This document shows positions 21,035 to 31,385 of a stretch of 42,500 bases of DNA, piece by piece. The notes beneath the pieces were generated by a model. That model was not told the DNA's origin, ran no database searches, and was given only the letters and a program-made list of their open reading frames with translations. The stretch lies in contig WPIO01000022.1 of assembly GCA_009760855.2 (NCBI GenBank), positions 4,060,001-4,102,500 on the forward strand, in the 5' to 3' direction. Each line of letters starts with the position of its first letter. Position 1 is the stretch's first letter. Both the position numbers and the translations under genes were made by a program. The stretch comes from Cristatella mucedo (taxonomy: Eukaryota; Bryozoa; Phylactolaemata; Cristatellidae).

Positions 21035-23035
21035 TACCTTGGTGGCTCACCTTCACCGAGTGCTTACTGCTGACTCGGCTGGACTATCTTGGAATGCTCA
21101 CAAGCCGATCGCTCCTTTAGCTTTTTTTGTCAAGAAGATAGACAAGATCATAGAGTTCGTCCCTAAGATGGTAGCATCCCCCCTGGAAGGCTGTCCCTAA
21201 ATTCCACGCACCACCTCATTGTCCACATTCAAGCAGGCCACTAGTGACCTCGTCCTGAAGTTCATATTCCAATCAAAGGAGACTACTAGTCCTCTAGACC
21301 CTAGTCCCACTGCCCTGCTTCTACGATGCATTAATCTGCTGCTGCCATGCATAAATAACATCATACTATGTCATTAGCCTTAGGTCATGTCCCAGCACCT
21401 TTCTAAAAGGCTTTAGTCAGGCCACTACTCAAGAAAGCGACACTAGATCAAGAGAACTTGAGCAATTTCCTTCCAGTCTCCCTTCTACCGTTCCTATCAA
21501 AGACAGTGGAATGAGTCGTGGCAGACCAGCTAAACTCATATATTGAAACTTCAAGCCTTGCTAGTAAGTTCCAGGCTGGTTTTAGAGATAATCACTCCAC
21601 AGAGTCAGCATTCCTTCGGATTTATAACGACCTACAGACTTGGGTAGAGTATTTCTGCTTGTTTTTCTCGATCTTTCGGCAGCTTTGGATACTATTGATC
21701 ACTAAGTATTTCTTGAGCGCCTCTCATCTCGCCTGGGCTTTACTGACACTGCATTGCAGTGGTTCAGGTCCTATCTCAGTGGGAGACTCCAGAGTGCTGA
21801 TGTGAATGTATAAAGATCGTCCTAGGAGCCTCTGAAATATGGTGTACCTCAAGGATCTGCGCTTGGTCCAGTTCTTTTCACCGTCTTTACTCTTGCCGAT
21901 GTGATTGCCAAGCACAATCCAAGCTTTCACTTGTATGCAGATAACACTCAGTTTAACCTTTGCTTTGATCCCTCCCAGCCCTTCAGCACGCCGAATTTTC
22001 TCAACTCCATTGCTGCATATAGTGATGACATCTGCGCATAACTGGCAGCAACCTTTCTGAATGGAATGATGATGAAACCAACTTACTAGTTACGGAAAGC
22101 GTGATTCCGAAATTGGAAAGGCTAAAACTCAAAATCGGCTCTACCAGCATATCTCCCCTTAAATCAGTGGTGGAAATCTAGGTGTCACGTTCATTAGTAA
22201 CCTTTCATTAGACGACTACATCAGCTTCGCAGTCAAGTCTGCCTACTTTCAGCTACATAACATTGCTAAAATTTGGTCTTGCTTAGAAAGGGATAGCGTG
22301 TCTAAATTGGTCCATGCATTTGTGACAACCCGTCTTGACTTCTGTAACTCACTGCTTGCTGGTCTACCGGCCTCTGCACTCAGGCATTTACAGCTGGTTC
22401 AAAACTAGGCAGCTAGGCTTGTCTGTCGTGAGCGTCACAGTTGCAATATCACACCACTTCTTGCCGACCTGCATAGGCTCCTTGTCAAGCAACTCGTCGA
22501 CTTCAAGGCTTTGTCACTCACTTTCAGGTCCCTTCATTCTCTGGCTCCAGCCTACCTATCAGATCTACTCCCCGACCAAGCTAAATATCGAACCTCCCAC
22601 TTTTCGGAATCTAACTGCCTAACTATACCTCGTACTAACCTCAAATCCTTTGGAAACCGTGTCTACAGTTTGTGTGCTCCCAAAGCCTGGAACTCACTTC
22701 CGACTTGCACCACGACATATCCTGACTTGACCACATTTAAAAGTAAAATAAAAACGTACCTTTTTATGAGAGTGTTTAGTAGGTCCCCGTGATTTGTCCT
22801 TTATGTACTTATGCATGATGACACTGTGCTTGCTGCCACTTGCTAACTATACTTGCATGCTGACTTTGTGCATGTCACCCCTAACCTTGTTATTTTTGTT
22901 GTTTATTGGGCATGCTTCGTCTAACCATTGTATCGTGCTTCCTTTGCAGCAATTATAAAGCACATTGAAAGAAATTGAGATCTCTGAGGGTGCTTTATCA
23001 AATGTATTATTATTATTATTATTAATATTATTAAC
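21035..23035 (+). mobile_element. LINE-A copy 4 (L2/CR1-type), sense strand, inactivated
   Basis: Order on the plus strand: RT N-terminal region (FFVKKIDKIIEF near 21125), LDPSPTALLLRCINLLLPC (21298-21355), PLLKK region near 21420, ADQLNSYIETSSLAS and KFQAGFRDNHSTESAFLRI (21520-21625), LDLSAALDTIDH (21667-21702), [13 protein letters not shown] (21841-21879) and YADNTQ (21934-21951). Then come DFCNSLLAGLP (near 22338-22370), LHRLLVKQLVDFKALSLTF (near 22470-22530), SLHSLAPAYLSDLLP and a C-terminal APKAWNSLP. Stops follow DTIDH and occur before GVPQGS. YADD is YADN. Ends with the stem-loop tail and (ATT)n at 23005-23033. Endonuclease domain absent (5'-truncated near 21035). Confidence 0.93.
23005..23033. 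repeat. (ATT)n 3' terminal repeat of LINE-A copy 4
   Basis: Directly follows the tail ggtgctttatcaaatgt. Confidence 0.92.
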
Positions 23036-24651
23036 CTACTTTCTCCCTAGATGGGTCACCTGCCGAGCCACAGCCAAGAATGCTGTCTCCCTTAAATGGC
23101 TCTGCGATTACTCATTTCAGTTTTAGCTTTAGATGGAGCTTGCTTCCTGTCCACAAACTTTCTGGCTTTACTCTTTTGACCCCGAGCATCAGGCTAATGG
23201 AAAAAAAGCAGTGTGTCTACGTTTTTAGGAGGTTTCAAAGAGCTCTTCCGACCACAGTGTGGCCGTTGATGCACAGACACGGGTCTGTTTTTAGAGGCAA
23301 CCATTTAGATTGGCTAAATCACAGTAATTTCATTGGTACTCGGTCTGCCAACAGAAGTAGCCACCAGGCTTAATTAAGCTGAGGTAAAGGGGGGGGGGGT
23401 CGGTAGAACATCAAGCTGGGGGTGGCTGAAATGCATCTTTTAGAGTCTTAACGAAGGCTAAAGCCTCTTCATGGCCATCCGACTGAGGAGCTGCCTAAAC
23501 GGTACCTTAAAAATCCACTTTACTTGCGTGAAACAGGCATGACCAGTAGATACCGCGGACAGTGAAACTAGGGATCTTAGCATTTTGGTGTCCTCCTATT
23601 TTCTCTAGCTTGGCACTACATCGTATTGTCGTTTCAAGTAAATTGGGCAGATTGTGAAAGAATTACGTCTATTCTCCGTTTGGTAAGCTGTGAAATCCCG
23701 AAATTTAGTCGTGCGACGGCACATATTCGAAGTCACATTTATGTCAATTCAAGGTCAAGGTTTTGCTCGCCTCCTGAATACATCCTGGCTCAATGCCTGG
23801 GTACCCTGGTGGTCAGCATAACCAATCACATTGTACGTAAGCTGTGGACAAAAAGATTCAGCAGCCGGGAAACTGCAAAGATTCAGTGTCAGCAGTTTGC
23901 TATCCTTAAGGAAAAGAAAGCCATTGCTGCTACAATGCTTTTTTGTGGGAGTTTAGACTGCTATATGATCACACCAAGATGTCTAAATGGAATCGAAATC
24001 ATCACTGCAGGCAGGCAGCTACTCAATGTCCTAGCTATGGGGCTCCACAGGGGCTCGAATCGAAAGAAAAAGTGCATCGGAAGATGAAATGATGGATGAT
24101 CGGAAGATGGAATTAGCAAAGCCAGCCCGCCCCGTGGTTTGCTGTGCAATTGCCGACGACAAAAGAAGTTTGCTCATAGAAAGTCTAGCCTCGAGAATTG
24201 ACTTCCAACTTGGGTCATCAAAATTAATAATCAAAATAAAAAACAAATCGTTGACGAATCGAGTTTGGATAGTGAGTTCGACAGGCTGGGGCCGGCCAGT
24301 CAAAGTCCCGAATAAATGGCAAGCTGCACATTCGAAGTTGTCCCGTACAACCTCGAATACACAAGGCAATCGTACTCTACTACCGCTTTTCCCTATTCCC
24401 ATTCGGCCTGCACAGCTGCAGCCCACTCAAGTGGCAGGAGACAGCCTCTCCCAGTTTTCTGGGACTGTGGCAGAGTCTTTCGTGTCAGAGAGCCACTAGA
24501 GCAGCAGGCAAAAGGACAATAGAATATTGGCCTTCCTTTCCCAAATGAGCGCAGAATCCACACGTTTCTCTCTCTGCATTCCCCAGACATAAGTTGTGCA
24601 TAGGAGCGCAATCATGATCCTGGGACACTCTGTGTGTGTGTGTCGTTGTAG
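23036..24651. other. Intron sequence before exon d; unexplained open frames
   Basis: Plus-strand frames of 153 codons (23626-24087) and 136 codons (24089-24499) lie almost end to end. They do not resemble a family I recognise and do not fit the HSPA12 gene. A G-run of 12 lies at 23388-23399. Confidence 0.4.
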
Positions 24652-24777
24652 GACTTTGCTGCATGTTCCTAGCCGGAAGTTTTGCTCAATCTCCGTTTGT
24701 CCAGAGTGAGATGATGAAAGATATTACGATTCCGGAGGTCATAGTTCTCCCCAGCAGCACGAGCTTGGCTATGACAG
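24652..24777 (+). CDS. HSPA12-like exon d (adenosine-loop FLaGsFAqSP)
   Basis: Acceptor gtgtcgttgtag ends at 24651; donor atgacag|gtaagc at 24777/24778. The two starting bases join the last G of the previous exon to make Gly (HPSVA-G-LCCMFLAGSFAQ). The 41 codons include MFLAGSFAQSPFVQSEMMK, then PEVIVLPSSTSLAMT and a last G. The HSPA12/Hsp70 counterpart is the lflVGGFAeSpllq loop that contacts adenosine, followed by a strand of the type vviP....ltil.GAv. Here the loop is GSF rather than GGF and the Glu is Gln. The exon ends in phase 1 just where a GAv.fG exon should follow; that exon was not found downstream. The frame stays open to 24887, but this extension reads through the donor and does not look like the family. 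Confidence 0.74.
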
Positions 24778-25077
24778 GTAAGCTGGAGCGATCTGTGTCA
24801 AGCATCGCTCGGGCTCCTCACTCTCGGGCTCCGTGGGGCTCGATCGATTTTAGCTCTCCCGCCTCCTATTTCAGACGTTTTGCTTAAATCAACACATCAA
24901 ACTTGTTCTGGGCACGGAGTCAAGTGCACGCATGCAAGTGTGCATCATACCTGAACTGTGTGTTCCTGTTCGCCATTGAGTCTTAGCCCAGCGTTAACTT
25001 GCTGCTTGCACTTCACGACCCAGCATGTGCCTTGGAGTCCTGAAGCAGGCAATCCACTATCATCTGCAGCAAATAGG

Positions 25078-25154
<77 letters not shown>

Positions 25155-25319
25155 AGAAGCTGCCAAGAATTGAGCACGGTGGCAACAAAGTGGTTGGTCA
25201 CTAACAGCTCTCTTTCTCTCTATGCAAATGACGCTGGAGAATAAGTTCATCTTCAGGTTCCTTTGCCGAGCAAGCATCTCTTCCTAAACGGAGTGGGCAG
25301 CCATTTGCATCCCCATCTC
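24778..25319. other. Sequence downstream of exon d
   Basis: The next HSPA12-like exon would be expected from here on, but none was found. Contains the (GA)n below. Confidence 0.4.
25082..25150. repeat. (GA)n microsatellite
   Basis: About 34 GA units. Ser/Leu and Arg/Glu frames here are artefacts. Confidence 0.97.
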
Positions 25320-25745
25320 TACTAGCCACACGAGAACAAAGACTAAATGGGTATTATGCTGGAGAGTCTTTCTACAACAGTGCACTCCAAAGCCTGCGAG
25401 GCTTTGGGTTCCCATGCGATAGCAAGCTATACGATAGCAAACAGGATTCAATCCAAGCTACAAAGAGTGGGCACGAATAGGGGCGGCTGTAAAGGAAGGA
25501 AGTAGCAGCATCTGCTGGCTGGAGAGGATGTGCCAGATTCAGCAGCTGGTGAGAAGATGCCACTGAATTGTGGAGGCAATTCACAAGCCCAGGACCCACA
25601 GAGCAAATGCCTCTGTCGCAAGCAGTTTTAAAGGGAAAGAATGATACAGCTAATGTATAGTCCAGTGATCACTTGACAGCACGAGGCTGCTGAAACTGAT
25701 GAAGCAGGTCAGCTGAGTAGGAGGGAGCCAATCAGCAACACAACT
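25320..25745 (-). mobile_element. LINE-B copy 1, C-terminal RT fragment
   Basis: Nucleotide similarity to 38760-39180: ggcaattcacaagcccagga (compare gcgagttccacagtctagga), ctgtcgcaagcagttttaaa, gaaactgatgaagcaggtca. On the minus strand it gives a decayed version of the RSFSSAGPRLWNSLP region (GPGLVNCLHNS). No functional frame. Confidence 0.75.
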
Positions 25746-26183
25746 TGTGGATCAGAGTGAGAATGCTGCACTGTATTCGTTGATCAGCTAGGACCAATTA
25801 CAGCTCCTTCAGCAAAGAAGAGTGCACGAATGAATTTATTCGATTTAGAAAGCCAACTTTTCGGCTATGCTCGGCACTAAATGTTGAGGCCTGGTGACTT
25901 TTTTTATTGTTCTGTCAGTACTTGGCTGCAGCAATCCTCTCTAGAGCATAGAGCTCATAAAATATGTAGCTAACCACTTTTCCTCAAACTAAATAGACAG
26001 GCGTCTCTTCCTTCTCCGCCGAATGGGCAGGCATTTGATATCACTGGTCAAAGCATTGCGTGGGGGCACCAAAAGCAGCCACAGCATTGGTACAGTTCTA
26101 TGTATCTGCTCGATCTGATAAAGCTATTCGATGAAGTTCATAAGATCATGCTGGGCACATTGACCATGATGCTACGTACGTTA
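25746..26183. other. No gene seen
   Basis: Unassigned sequence up to the Tc1-like element. Confidence 0.45.
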
Positions 26184-26214
26184 CACGGCCTTCCAAAGTT
26201 TTCTAGGTACCTGC
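26184..26214 (+). repeat. Left terminal inverted repeat of the Tc1-like element
   Basis: Pairs with 27200-27229; preceded by TA. Confidence 0.88.
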
Positions 26215-26329
26215 TATCAGCACACTATTTTCCTTAAAAAACACAATATTTAGATTGGATCTAACTTTATAGCAGTTTTATTATGCAGAAAACCAAAGAA
26301 ATATATCATTACATGTAATGTTTCAGAGA

Positions 26330-26830
26330 CACTCAATAACTTGTCGATGCACCATGTTTTTGATAACTTCACTCCATCGTGTTGGCATCGACTCCACTAA
26401 CTTCCGGCACGTTTCTGGGAGAATTGATGCGTAGCTGCCGAATGTCAATCGGAAGGCAAAATCCGCACTTGTTTTTTGTGTGCTGCACAGTCAGCATTGG
26501 CTTGCACTTGGCCAGCCTTACATTCAGTCCTTGTTCATTGACCCATCTACTCTGGTGTTTTGGCTTAAGACCATTTCGGTTTCTTGGCAGAGACTCTGGT
26601 GGTGCATTTTAGCAGTGGCAAATCAGAGCCATGTTTCTGAGAAGCCGCATGAGTTACTGAAGGGTGACCCGATCACGGCAGTGCCTCTGTGCTACCATAG
26701 TGCAGATGTTTTCTAATCATGTTCCTAGAAGTACTCTCTGAAATCTTCAGCCGCCTCGAAATTTCTTGGTTTTATTTGCCATCTCCGTGCAGTGCCATCA
26801 AAACCACTCTTGTGCCCTCAGACATGAGTG
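26330..26830 (-). pseudogene. Tc1-type transposase remnant lacking the DDE core
   Basis: Minus strand from 26826: MSEGTRVVLMALHGDGK, stop, NQEISRRLKISESTSRNMIR and KHLHYGS, which is the first helix-turn-helix of Tc1 transposases (..I...L..S..TV...). Then HQSRWVNEQGLNVRLAKCKP and MLTVQHTKNKCGF match the region ending the second DNA-binding domain (R.L...GL..R...KPlLt..h...R..Fa). The sequence next jumps to a C-terminal piece SPRNVPE and, after a frameshift, VESMPTRWSEVIKNMVH, matching the end of the family (l..SMp.R...vi...g). The catalytic DDE/DDD domain that should lie between is missing. At least two stops and one frameshift. Confidence 0.87.
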
Positions 26831-27199
26831 CAAGTAGTGGCATGTTCTGGTCGCGTACCTAGGAGCGCTATGGCAGGGGCTGGCCTCAAAAGGTCAAGGA
26901 GACATCAGAGTACCTTAGCTCATTATTGGCCATGGCATCGTCGGTGACGAAATGGGCCAAAATAGGATTTACTGGATGTCATCAAAAAAGGGATTGTGTG
27001 GTCACGTGACTACGGCCACCCATCTGTTTACATGGGAACCGTTGACTGCCAAAGAAAGCAGTTATTTACTAAGCCAAGCATAGAAAACTGCAAAGTAGTG
27101 AAAAATTATATTGACAGATGGTTACAATTTAATAATTAGTCTAGTTTAATGACTTATTCGAATACTGGCATTAGCAACAACCGAACTCAGATCGATGAA

Positions 27200-27229
27200 C
27201 CAGGTGCATAGAAACTTTGGAGGGCTGTG
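27200..27229 (-). repeat. Right terminal inverted repeat of the Tc1-like element
   Basis: Reverse complement matches the left end at most positions; followed by TA. Confidence 0.88.
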
Positions 27230-27284
27230 TATGTCAGTATCCCATATCGGCTATTAGCAGGACAGACACAGACTTGCTCGCCTT

Positions 27285-27590
27285 TGTTTAATAACAATAA
27301 TAAGGAAGATGCTTAGAGTAGAGCCTTCAGGTAACTAAATCTCTGCGTAATGTACTAGAATGTATTCCTGTCTGTAACTGCACGAAGCCACAATGACTTT
27401 TAATGGGGTGTCTAGCTACCCGAGTTTTCTGTAACACACTCAAAGTCAAAGCCATAGCAGCTTCCGGTATGCATACGGTAGCCAACTGAGTCTGTCTCAT
27501 GCAACAGACAGATTGTGAGGAGCATAGTTTAGTTAGGAGGGCAGTCAGCTGTTTAGGCTGTGCCACGGTCGGTAGCAAGAGACAGACTAT
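27285..27590 (-). mobile_element. LINE-B copy 2, 3' fragment
   Basis: Shares ctgtaactgcacgaagccac and gcatacggtagccaactgag with 38746-38860 (ctgtaactccacaaagtcag, gcattcggtagccaacagac). Ends on the left with a LINE tail and a short aataacaataataa stretch (27291-27304). Lies 55 bp from the Tc1-like element. Confidence 0.78.
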
Positions 27591-29214
27591 GTCTTTCCTG
27601 ACGGTTTACATTTGCCATAAGAGAAAGTATAAGAAAATACAACAGCTATGTAGCACATGACTCGTGTATCCTGTGGCACATTAACGCGAAATGTTTTGTA
27701 TGTGTCGTTTACGAGAGCATGGGGAGTCCTGTGTCACCCATAGCAGCTGCTGCAACATGTAGACCCATAACAGCATTTGGTATGGTCGTAAGAGTCATTG
27801 ACAATACATAAAGCAAGGCAGATACATTTTTCCAGCTCTTCAAATTGAAAGCAAGGGGCTGCCAATACTTTTTACTATTGCATTAGACGAAAGCAGTCAG
27901 TTTCTGATTTCATCTGACTTACTCTCGATGCTTTCAGGCACTGTTTGTATGTATGTGCATATGTAAGTGTATGTGCGTGTGTGTTTGCGTGTGTGTGTGC
28001 GTGGCCGTGTGCGAGCACCCGCATGCAGGTTGTGCGATGTAACAACGGTGTAAATACATGTATACATATACTCTGGTTCGGGTACTCTAGGCATTAGCAC
28101 AGCTCGGCATACACAGATGCTAAGTGAATCCACGCCAGACTGTATTGGCAACGGATTGTCATTGGGGGGATTTAAACTAGTTTCTGTGCATTGCTAGCAC
28201 TTAATTTTGTCTTGCTAAAGCACCTTGCCAACTTGGAGCAGGCACACTTGATAAGTGATGATGGCTATTGGCTGAGTTACAATCTGAAGAGACTGTCGCT
28301 TACAGCATATTCCAGCAATGCTGTCATCAGGAGTCATAAGAAGCCTAAGCAGTTTTAGTTTAGCTGTTGTTCACCTTGAGTAAAAAATTTGCTATGCTGT
28401 CTCGGTACCGGAATGCTCTGTCTATCAGCAGCTCTGCTGGGAGAGCATTAGGGGGAGAGATGCCTGATTATCGACAGCAGGTGAGCTGGCCTGACCATAC
28501 CACCCAGGGAGCAGCATCTGGCAATGTGCTCCCGCCGTGCTTTAACCTGGATGGCAGTCGTAGCAAGGCCCAGCGCCAGAATGTTGCATTGCTGCATGCT
28601 CCAAAATACTCCTGTGCCTGCCATCTTGACCCTTGGAGTACTGCCTCAAATCCGGTTAAAGCCAATTCACAGGCTACCCAGCCTACACAGGCATACACAC
28701 TGGGCTGGCTGTACTTGAAAGAAAGCAGCCAAAACTGAGTGAGCAAATCAAAGTACTAACTCTAACTGCTGCTCTTTAAAAAAGATCTGCCATCATAGCG
28801 GATCGGGGGAGTTAAGGCAGAGCAGATAAAATGCAGACCAGGCGTGGTTTGAGTGGCCTCTGCCGTTGCTTGAGAAACGTGTCAACGCTTCGATGTGAAA
28901 GGCAAGCTTCGTGACCTGTTGCTGTGCTGTCCCTTGGGCCAAGGGATGTCATACAATGGAGACACGATGATCATCGGGTCATTGTATTCTGCAGATAAAA
29001 TCTACAAAGTAATTCAAGTTGTATACATAGTTTGTTTAACTCTATATGTGCCTTCGCTGGGCTCTGGTGTGTTTACTTTGATGCGGTAAGGGTATGTCTC
29101 CTTCGTCCTAGGAGATGCTCATGAACACATTTCTCCACTTTACCTGGGGTAAGAACAGCCTGGTGGCTCAATACTATTTGGAAGGGAGCTTCGAAGATGC
29201 CGTCTGCTGAATAC
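27591..29214. other. No gene recognised
   Basis: Contains a (TG)n-rich stretch at about 27944-28015. Open frames on both strands at 28367-28746 have no recognisable family. Confidence 0.4.
27944..28015. repeat. (TG)n-rich low-complexity stretch
   Basis: tgtatgtatgtgcatatgta then gtgtgtttgcgtgtgtgtgt; imperfect. Confidence 0.88.
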
Positions 29215-30617
29215 CTAATGTTAAGCAATAATGATAATGATAGTATTAATGATAGTAATTTAGGTTTTTTGTGGAGCAACATCAGAGAACTAAATCGGTA
29301 TCTACGCACTTTATACCTAGCTGTAATAGATAATTAACCAATGGCAAATGACATAAATGGTATTATGTTAAGACAAACTTGAAAAAGCAAACAAAAACTA
29401 TGCTTAGGCCAGCATGCTTAAAGCTCACAAGAAAACGCTCGGTGCCACTGGTCTTTTACGATCTCTGACTAGTAACATGTACAGAATCGTGCACAGAAAA
29501 GGATGCGAACCTCGTAGGAATAAAAATAGAAAGTTCACTGAGGGGCGGGAGGAAAAACTGAGCAGAACAGATATTTAGCTGACCCTTAAGCGATGCAAAG
29601 TCATTGCAGGTCAGGTGACCACAGCCGAAAGCGTGTATCAGACTTTCGGTGCATAAGAACTGAACGCTGATCACCCAAAAGATCTCGAGATTCAGTGCCA
29701 TAAACGGGAGGATGACTAGGCACCCGAGAGGTGGAGTATATCAGAGTCAGCTGGAAAAGCGATGAGAACAGATGGGTTTATGCTGGTGCATGAGTGAAGC
29801 AACTGGTGAGCCAAACAGAAGAACGTTGAAGTGCATTCAATTCGTGATATGTGAGCCCGCGAAGCTCAGGCTGAAGTGGCATGTGTTGCATGGCAGCTAC
29901 GCCATTGACTTTAGACCAGACGAGCTGCTGAGTTTCGCAATAGCTGCACATGGTTTTGGGAATAGATCTATAGCCTTGAATGAAGTTAATTCCAGTAATC
30001 TAAATGCGATATCACTAACACATGAAATATTTTAGCTGTCTCAATATCGTCTAAGCAGGCCCTGATTTTTCATATTTTTCTTAGCTGAACATAAAAGCCC
30101 GTTGGACAGTGGCTGCAGTGTGCTTATCCAATGACAATTCGTTTTAGAAGAGCATAGCCAGTCAAAGGAAAGACGTCTCTGTCGTGATTCTAGGTGAACA
30201 AATCCTGAGGGTGAAATATTACAACTTAAGGCTGACTCTAGGTTTAAAGGGCTCAGGGAATGACCGATAGCCAATAACATTAGTCTCTGACATTTTTCAC
30301 TGAGGTAGGACATAACCCAAATTACCACTGAGCCAGTTATACATAAACCTGTCGAGAGGTACTCCAGAAGTTTTGTCAGTTGTATCAAATGCTGATGAGA
30401 GTCCTAGGAGAACAGCATCGAGTACCTATCATAATCAGTTTTGTTCAGAAGGTCACTGCAAATCTGAAGCAGAGTAGTTTCTAAGCACTAGCTAGATAAA
30501 ACTCCCTATCGGAACATACTTGTAAGATCTGATGAATTGATATGATTGTGTAGCCCCAAGGCCATTATTCTTTCAAGTATCATATATATGTATATATATA
30601 TACATATACAAAGGAAT

Positions 30618-30648
<31 letters not shown>

Positions 30649-30850
30649 GTATATATATATATGTATATATATGTATATATATATATATATATATAAGGAA
30701 GACTTGACAAAATTTGCTTAAATTCTCATGATCTAGAGTAGGAGTTCTCCCAAAATGCCTGGCAACCACTGTTTTAGGAATTAATGGGATGATTTCGCCG
30801 GTAACCAAGAACATATTCACAATATTTTTAACGGTTGGCATGAGCAGGAT
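29215..30850 (-). mobile_element. LINE-C copy 3, largest copy, decayed RT
   Basis: Minus strand: possible RT N-terminal piece EIIPLIPKTVVARHFGRTP near 30700-30800 (where L2/CR1 has vtPLlKKp). Then a decayed AFDT.D region near 30370-30400, and LLEYLSTGLCITGSVVIWVM with SYLSEKCQR (30280-30375), matching LL.rL....GI.G.vl.W..SYLs.R.Q. Next comes the GPRLWN-upstream area at 29800-30000, shared with LINE-C copies 1 and 2. The 3' tail agagaactaaatcggtatct (plus reading) is at about 29284-29303, with an att/atgata-rich end. Interrupted by stops and by the TA array. Confidence 0.8.
30581..30694. repeat. (TA)n with TATG variants
   Basis: Alternating TA/TG stretch inside LINE-C copy 3. The Tyr/Ile-rich frame here is an artefact. 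Confidence 0.95.
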
Positions 30851-31287
30851 CAGAAAATACTCCTTTCAAGGAATATCCAAGCAAATTGGGCTCAGTCTTT
30901 TGTTCCCATTCATTGTTGGCTAACAAAAGATTAATGCATGCTGGCAAGCAAAATGATCTCTCTATAGCTATTGCCATTAAAATGTATCTAGTCGGCATAT
31001 ACTACAGATTTTAAGCCAACAAAGTCCTTTACTACATCGGTGTCACTATTGAAGTAACTGCCTCCGAAATGCCCAATGAACTGTGTAAGAGGATTGTGTA
31101 GGTCGACATGTTTGCATATGCGGACTGATGGTTCAACTGCACAGATAGATGGCTGGGCTGAGATAGATTAGACAAGGCGGGCCAAACTATGCTATGAATT
31201 CAATGAATACATCTAAATCACTAAACGACAAGAACCAGACTATTGCTAAGTAAAGCGAATGAGTATACAATCTGTTACCTATCTCTA
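30851..31287. other. No gene seen
   Basis: Unassigned. Confidence 0.45.
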
Positions 31288-31385
31288 GGTACCACTATTC
31301 GATCATGCTTCCTTTGCAGCAAATGTAAAGTGCTCAGAAAGAGATCGAGTTCTCTGAGGGCGTTATAACACAAACATGTATTGTT
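31288..31385 (+). mobile_element. LINE-A 3' tail, severely truncated copy
   Basis: gatcatgcttcctttgcagc and aaatgtaaagtgctcagaaa, then agagatcgagttctctgagg, collinear with 22930-23005 of LINE-A copy 4. The tail stem-loop is well kept. Confidence 0.85.

Larger units (their letters stand above)
5088..24777 (+). other. HSPA12-like Hsp70-family gene, partial, four exons recognised
   Basis: Span of a split gene whose four exons follow the order of motifs in the HSPA12 (Hsp70 family member 12A/B) proteins. The order is nucleotide-loop strand, VD..F..FL..IF helix, LP..F..YYKK strand, L.LD....aFeP helix, and the FLaGsFAqSPfvQ adenosine-loop region. HSPA12 proteins are cytosolic, distant Hsp70 relatives with an actin-like ATPase fold, and are expanded in several invertebrates. 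Splice sites are GT/AG and the phases agree across all three introns (1, 0, 1), giving about 215 codons with no stop. Introns are 213, 12,005 and 6,827 bp. The N-terminal lobe exons and the final exon after the phase-1 donor at 24778 were not found. They may lie outside the window or be too short or diverged to recognise. The family call is from motif order, not a database search. Confidence 0.75.
26184..27229 (-). mobile_element. Tc1/mariner element, internally deleted, with terminal inverted repeats
   Basis: Left end TA|cacggccttccaaagttttc (26184-26214). The right end read in reverse is TA|cacagccctccaaagtttct (27200-27229). The ends are inverted repeats of about 30 bp, each next to a TA, the hallmark target of Tc1/mariner cut-and-paste transposons. 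The remnant transposase is on the minus strand. About 1,046 bp in all, shorter than a typical 1.3-1.7 kb element because the catalytic core is gone. Confidence 0.9.

Noticed and set aside
24778-24887. Read-through extension of exon d
   Set aside because: Continues past a good gtaagc donor into Ser/Arg-rich sequence without family similarity.
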